Of a stretch of DNA of 40,513 nucleotides, positions 39,699 to 40,513 are shown piece by piece. Every line of letters starts with the position of its first letter. Position 1 is the first letter of the stretch. The notes below the pieces were generated by a model. It saw only the letters and a list, made by a program, of their open reading frames with translations, had not been told where the DNA came from and did not search any database. A program made the position numbers and the translations under genes. Source of the DNA: Rhodospirillales bacterium (GTDB taxonomy: Bacteria > Pseudomonadota > Alphaproteobacteria > Acetobacterales > Acetobacteraceae); the NCBI GenBank assembly GCA_025352565.1, contig JANXTF010000058.1:1-40513 (forward strand). The letters are read 5' to 3'.

Positions 39699-40513
39699 TT
39701 ACCCGCTCACCAGCGGGCACCTGCCGTCCTTGAGAGGGCGGAAGGCCTGGTCGGCCGGAACCGTGGCGATGAGCTTGAACATGTCCCACTCGTTCTTGCT
39801 CTCGGCCGGGGTCTTGGTCTCGAACAGGAATACCGGGTGGATCTTGCGCCCGTCCGCGCGGATGCTGCCCTGGCCGAACAGCGGGTCGTCGGTCGGCATG
39901 GCCTTCATGGCGTCGACCACGGCGCGGCCGTCGGCGGCGCCGCCGACCTTGGCGACCGCCTTAAGATAGTGGGTGACGGCGGCATATACGCCAGCCTGCA
40001 TGTCGTTGGGCATGATGTGGCGCGGATGCCTGGCGGCGAAGCGCTTGGCGAAGGCGCGGGTGGCGTCGTTCATGTCCCAGTAGAAGGGTGTCACCGCCAG
40101 AACACCGGTGGCGGCCTTGAGGCCGGTGGCGGCGATGACGTTGATGTTCACGATGGGCCCGACGATGGTCATCTTGCCAGTGAGGCCGAACTCGTTGGCC
40201 TGCTTGATGGCGTTCACCGTGTCGCCGCCGGCATTGGCCAGCGCCAGCACGTTGGCGCCGCTCGACTGCGCCTGCAGCAGGTAGGACGAGAAATCCGCCG
40301 TGCCCAGCGGGTGCTTCACCTCACCGGCCACCGTGCCGCCACCTGTCACCACGGCATCGCGCGTGTTGGCGGCGAGGTCGTAGCCGAAAGCGTAGTCGCT
40401 GGTGATGAGGAACCATTTGTTGCCGCCGCGCGCCATCACGGCGCGGCCGAGCGCGTGCCCCAGTTCCCAGTTGTCGTAGGTCCATTGCACGGTGTTGGGC
40501 GAGCACTTGGCAC
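39699..40513 (-). CDS. ABC transporter substrate-binding protein, Leu/Ile/Val type (5' partial)
   Basis: The C-terminal ~270 residues of a periplasmic binding protein of the branched-chain amino acid (PBP type 1) group; the start lies beyond the window. The frame stays open to 40511 and reads CSPNTVQWTYDNWELG at the edge. Further motifs are FLITSDYAFGYDLAANTRDA, GTADFSSYLLQAQSSGANVL and YWDMNDATRAFAKRF. Members bind amino acids, amides, urea or aromatic acids. This is not the sugar-type binding protein (SmoF class) that imports sulfoquinovosyl glycerol. The C-terminus is complete (CPLVSG, stop at 39699). Confidence 0.93.
   Translation of the reverse strand, partial: AKCSPNTVQWTYDNWELGHALGRAVMARGGNKWFLITSDYAFGYDLAANTRDAVVTGGGTVAGEVKHPLGTADFSSYLLQAQSSGANVLALANAGGDTVNAIKQANEFGLTGKMTIVGPIVNINVIAATGLKAATGVLAVTPFYWDMNDATRAFAKRFAARHPRHIMPNDMQAGVYAAVTHYLKAVAKVGGAADGRAVVDAMKAMPTDDPLFGQGSIRADGRKIHPVFLFETKTPAESKNEWDMFKLIATVPADQAFRPLKDGRCPLVSG

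Noticed and set aside
39699-40513. The ABC binding protein as the sulfoquinovosyl-glycerol binding protein
   Set aside because: Its motifs are those of Leu/Ile/Val-type binding proteins, a different family from SmoF.
1-40513. CRISPR arrays, tRNA or rRNA genes and insertion sequences
   Set aside because: Read through by eye without finding regularly spaced repeats, tRNA T-loop patterns in a cloverleaf context or transposase genes; a covariance-model search would be decisive.

Overview
This window is about 40.5 kb of high-GC chromosomal DNA from an alphaproteobacterium, most likely a member of the Acetobacteraceae (Rhodospirillales). The evidence is gene content and synteny read from the sequence: hfq next to hflX, a fused shikimate kinase/3-dehydroquinate synthase divergent from xerD and accA, a class I PHA synthase, DUF4159, DUF4337 and an Fe-S photolyase of the PhrB type. 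No rRNA or tRNA gene, CRISPR array, prophage or insertion sequence was recognised. The first (MoxR) and last (ABC binding protein) genes run off the window.

Layout. 1-6389 (+): a tightly overlapping operon of MoxR ATPase, DUF58 protein, BatA-like/DUF4159 membrane protein and a second large membrane protein. It is followed by a TspO-like gene with an unresolved 5' end, an ankyrin-like exported protein and a DUF4337 membrane protein (to 8275). 8272-11152 (-): an M20 metallopeptidase and a 457-residue beta-solenoid protein. 11153-11691: an AT-richer gap with a convincing intrinsic terminator and a candidate small RNA. 11692-16933 (-): ROK kinase, then hfq, hflX, an inositol-monophosphatase-family gene and a KefB/C-type antiporter, the last four apparently one operon. 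17059-18909 (+): a flavin reductase and a thioredoxin/CcdA redox pair. 18910-24134 (-): a DNA-repair block of photolyase plus SDR and MBL exonuclease plus ATP-dependent ligase. 24171-28431: rpmB, aroKB (-), a 46-residue membrane peptide, xerD and accA. 28450-32166: two MFS transporters and an OmpA-like lipoprotein (-). 32287-38246 (+): phaC followed by an aldo-keto reductase, an SsuD-like monooxygenase and a GH31 sulfoquinovosidase. 38236-40513 (-): a DHA2-type MFS pump and a Leu/Ile/Val-type ABC binding protein.

The most notable locus is 34120-38246. The GH31 enzyme has the catalytic residues and the sulfonate-recognition residues expected of a sulfoquinovosidase. It lies beside an SsuD-like monooxygenase and an aldo-keto reductase whose reading frames overlap each other by four bases. 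This matches the core of the oxidative sulfoquinovose pathway (sulfo-SMO: SmoB, SmoC, SmoI). The enzymes would release sulfoquinovose from plant sulfolipid, split its C-S bond to give sulfite and 6-oxo-glucose, and reduce the latter to glucose. A dedicated flavin reductase and importer are not adjacent, so the locus looks like a compact or partial version of the pathway. Other points worth a second look are the alternating 19/17-residue solenoid, the candidate small RNA with an anti-Shine-Dalgarno-like loop, and a PhaR-operator-like palindrome upstream of hfq.
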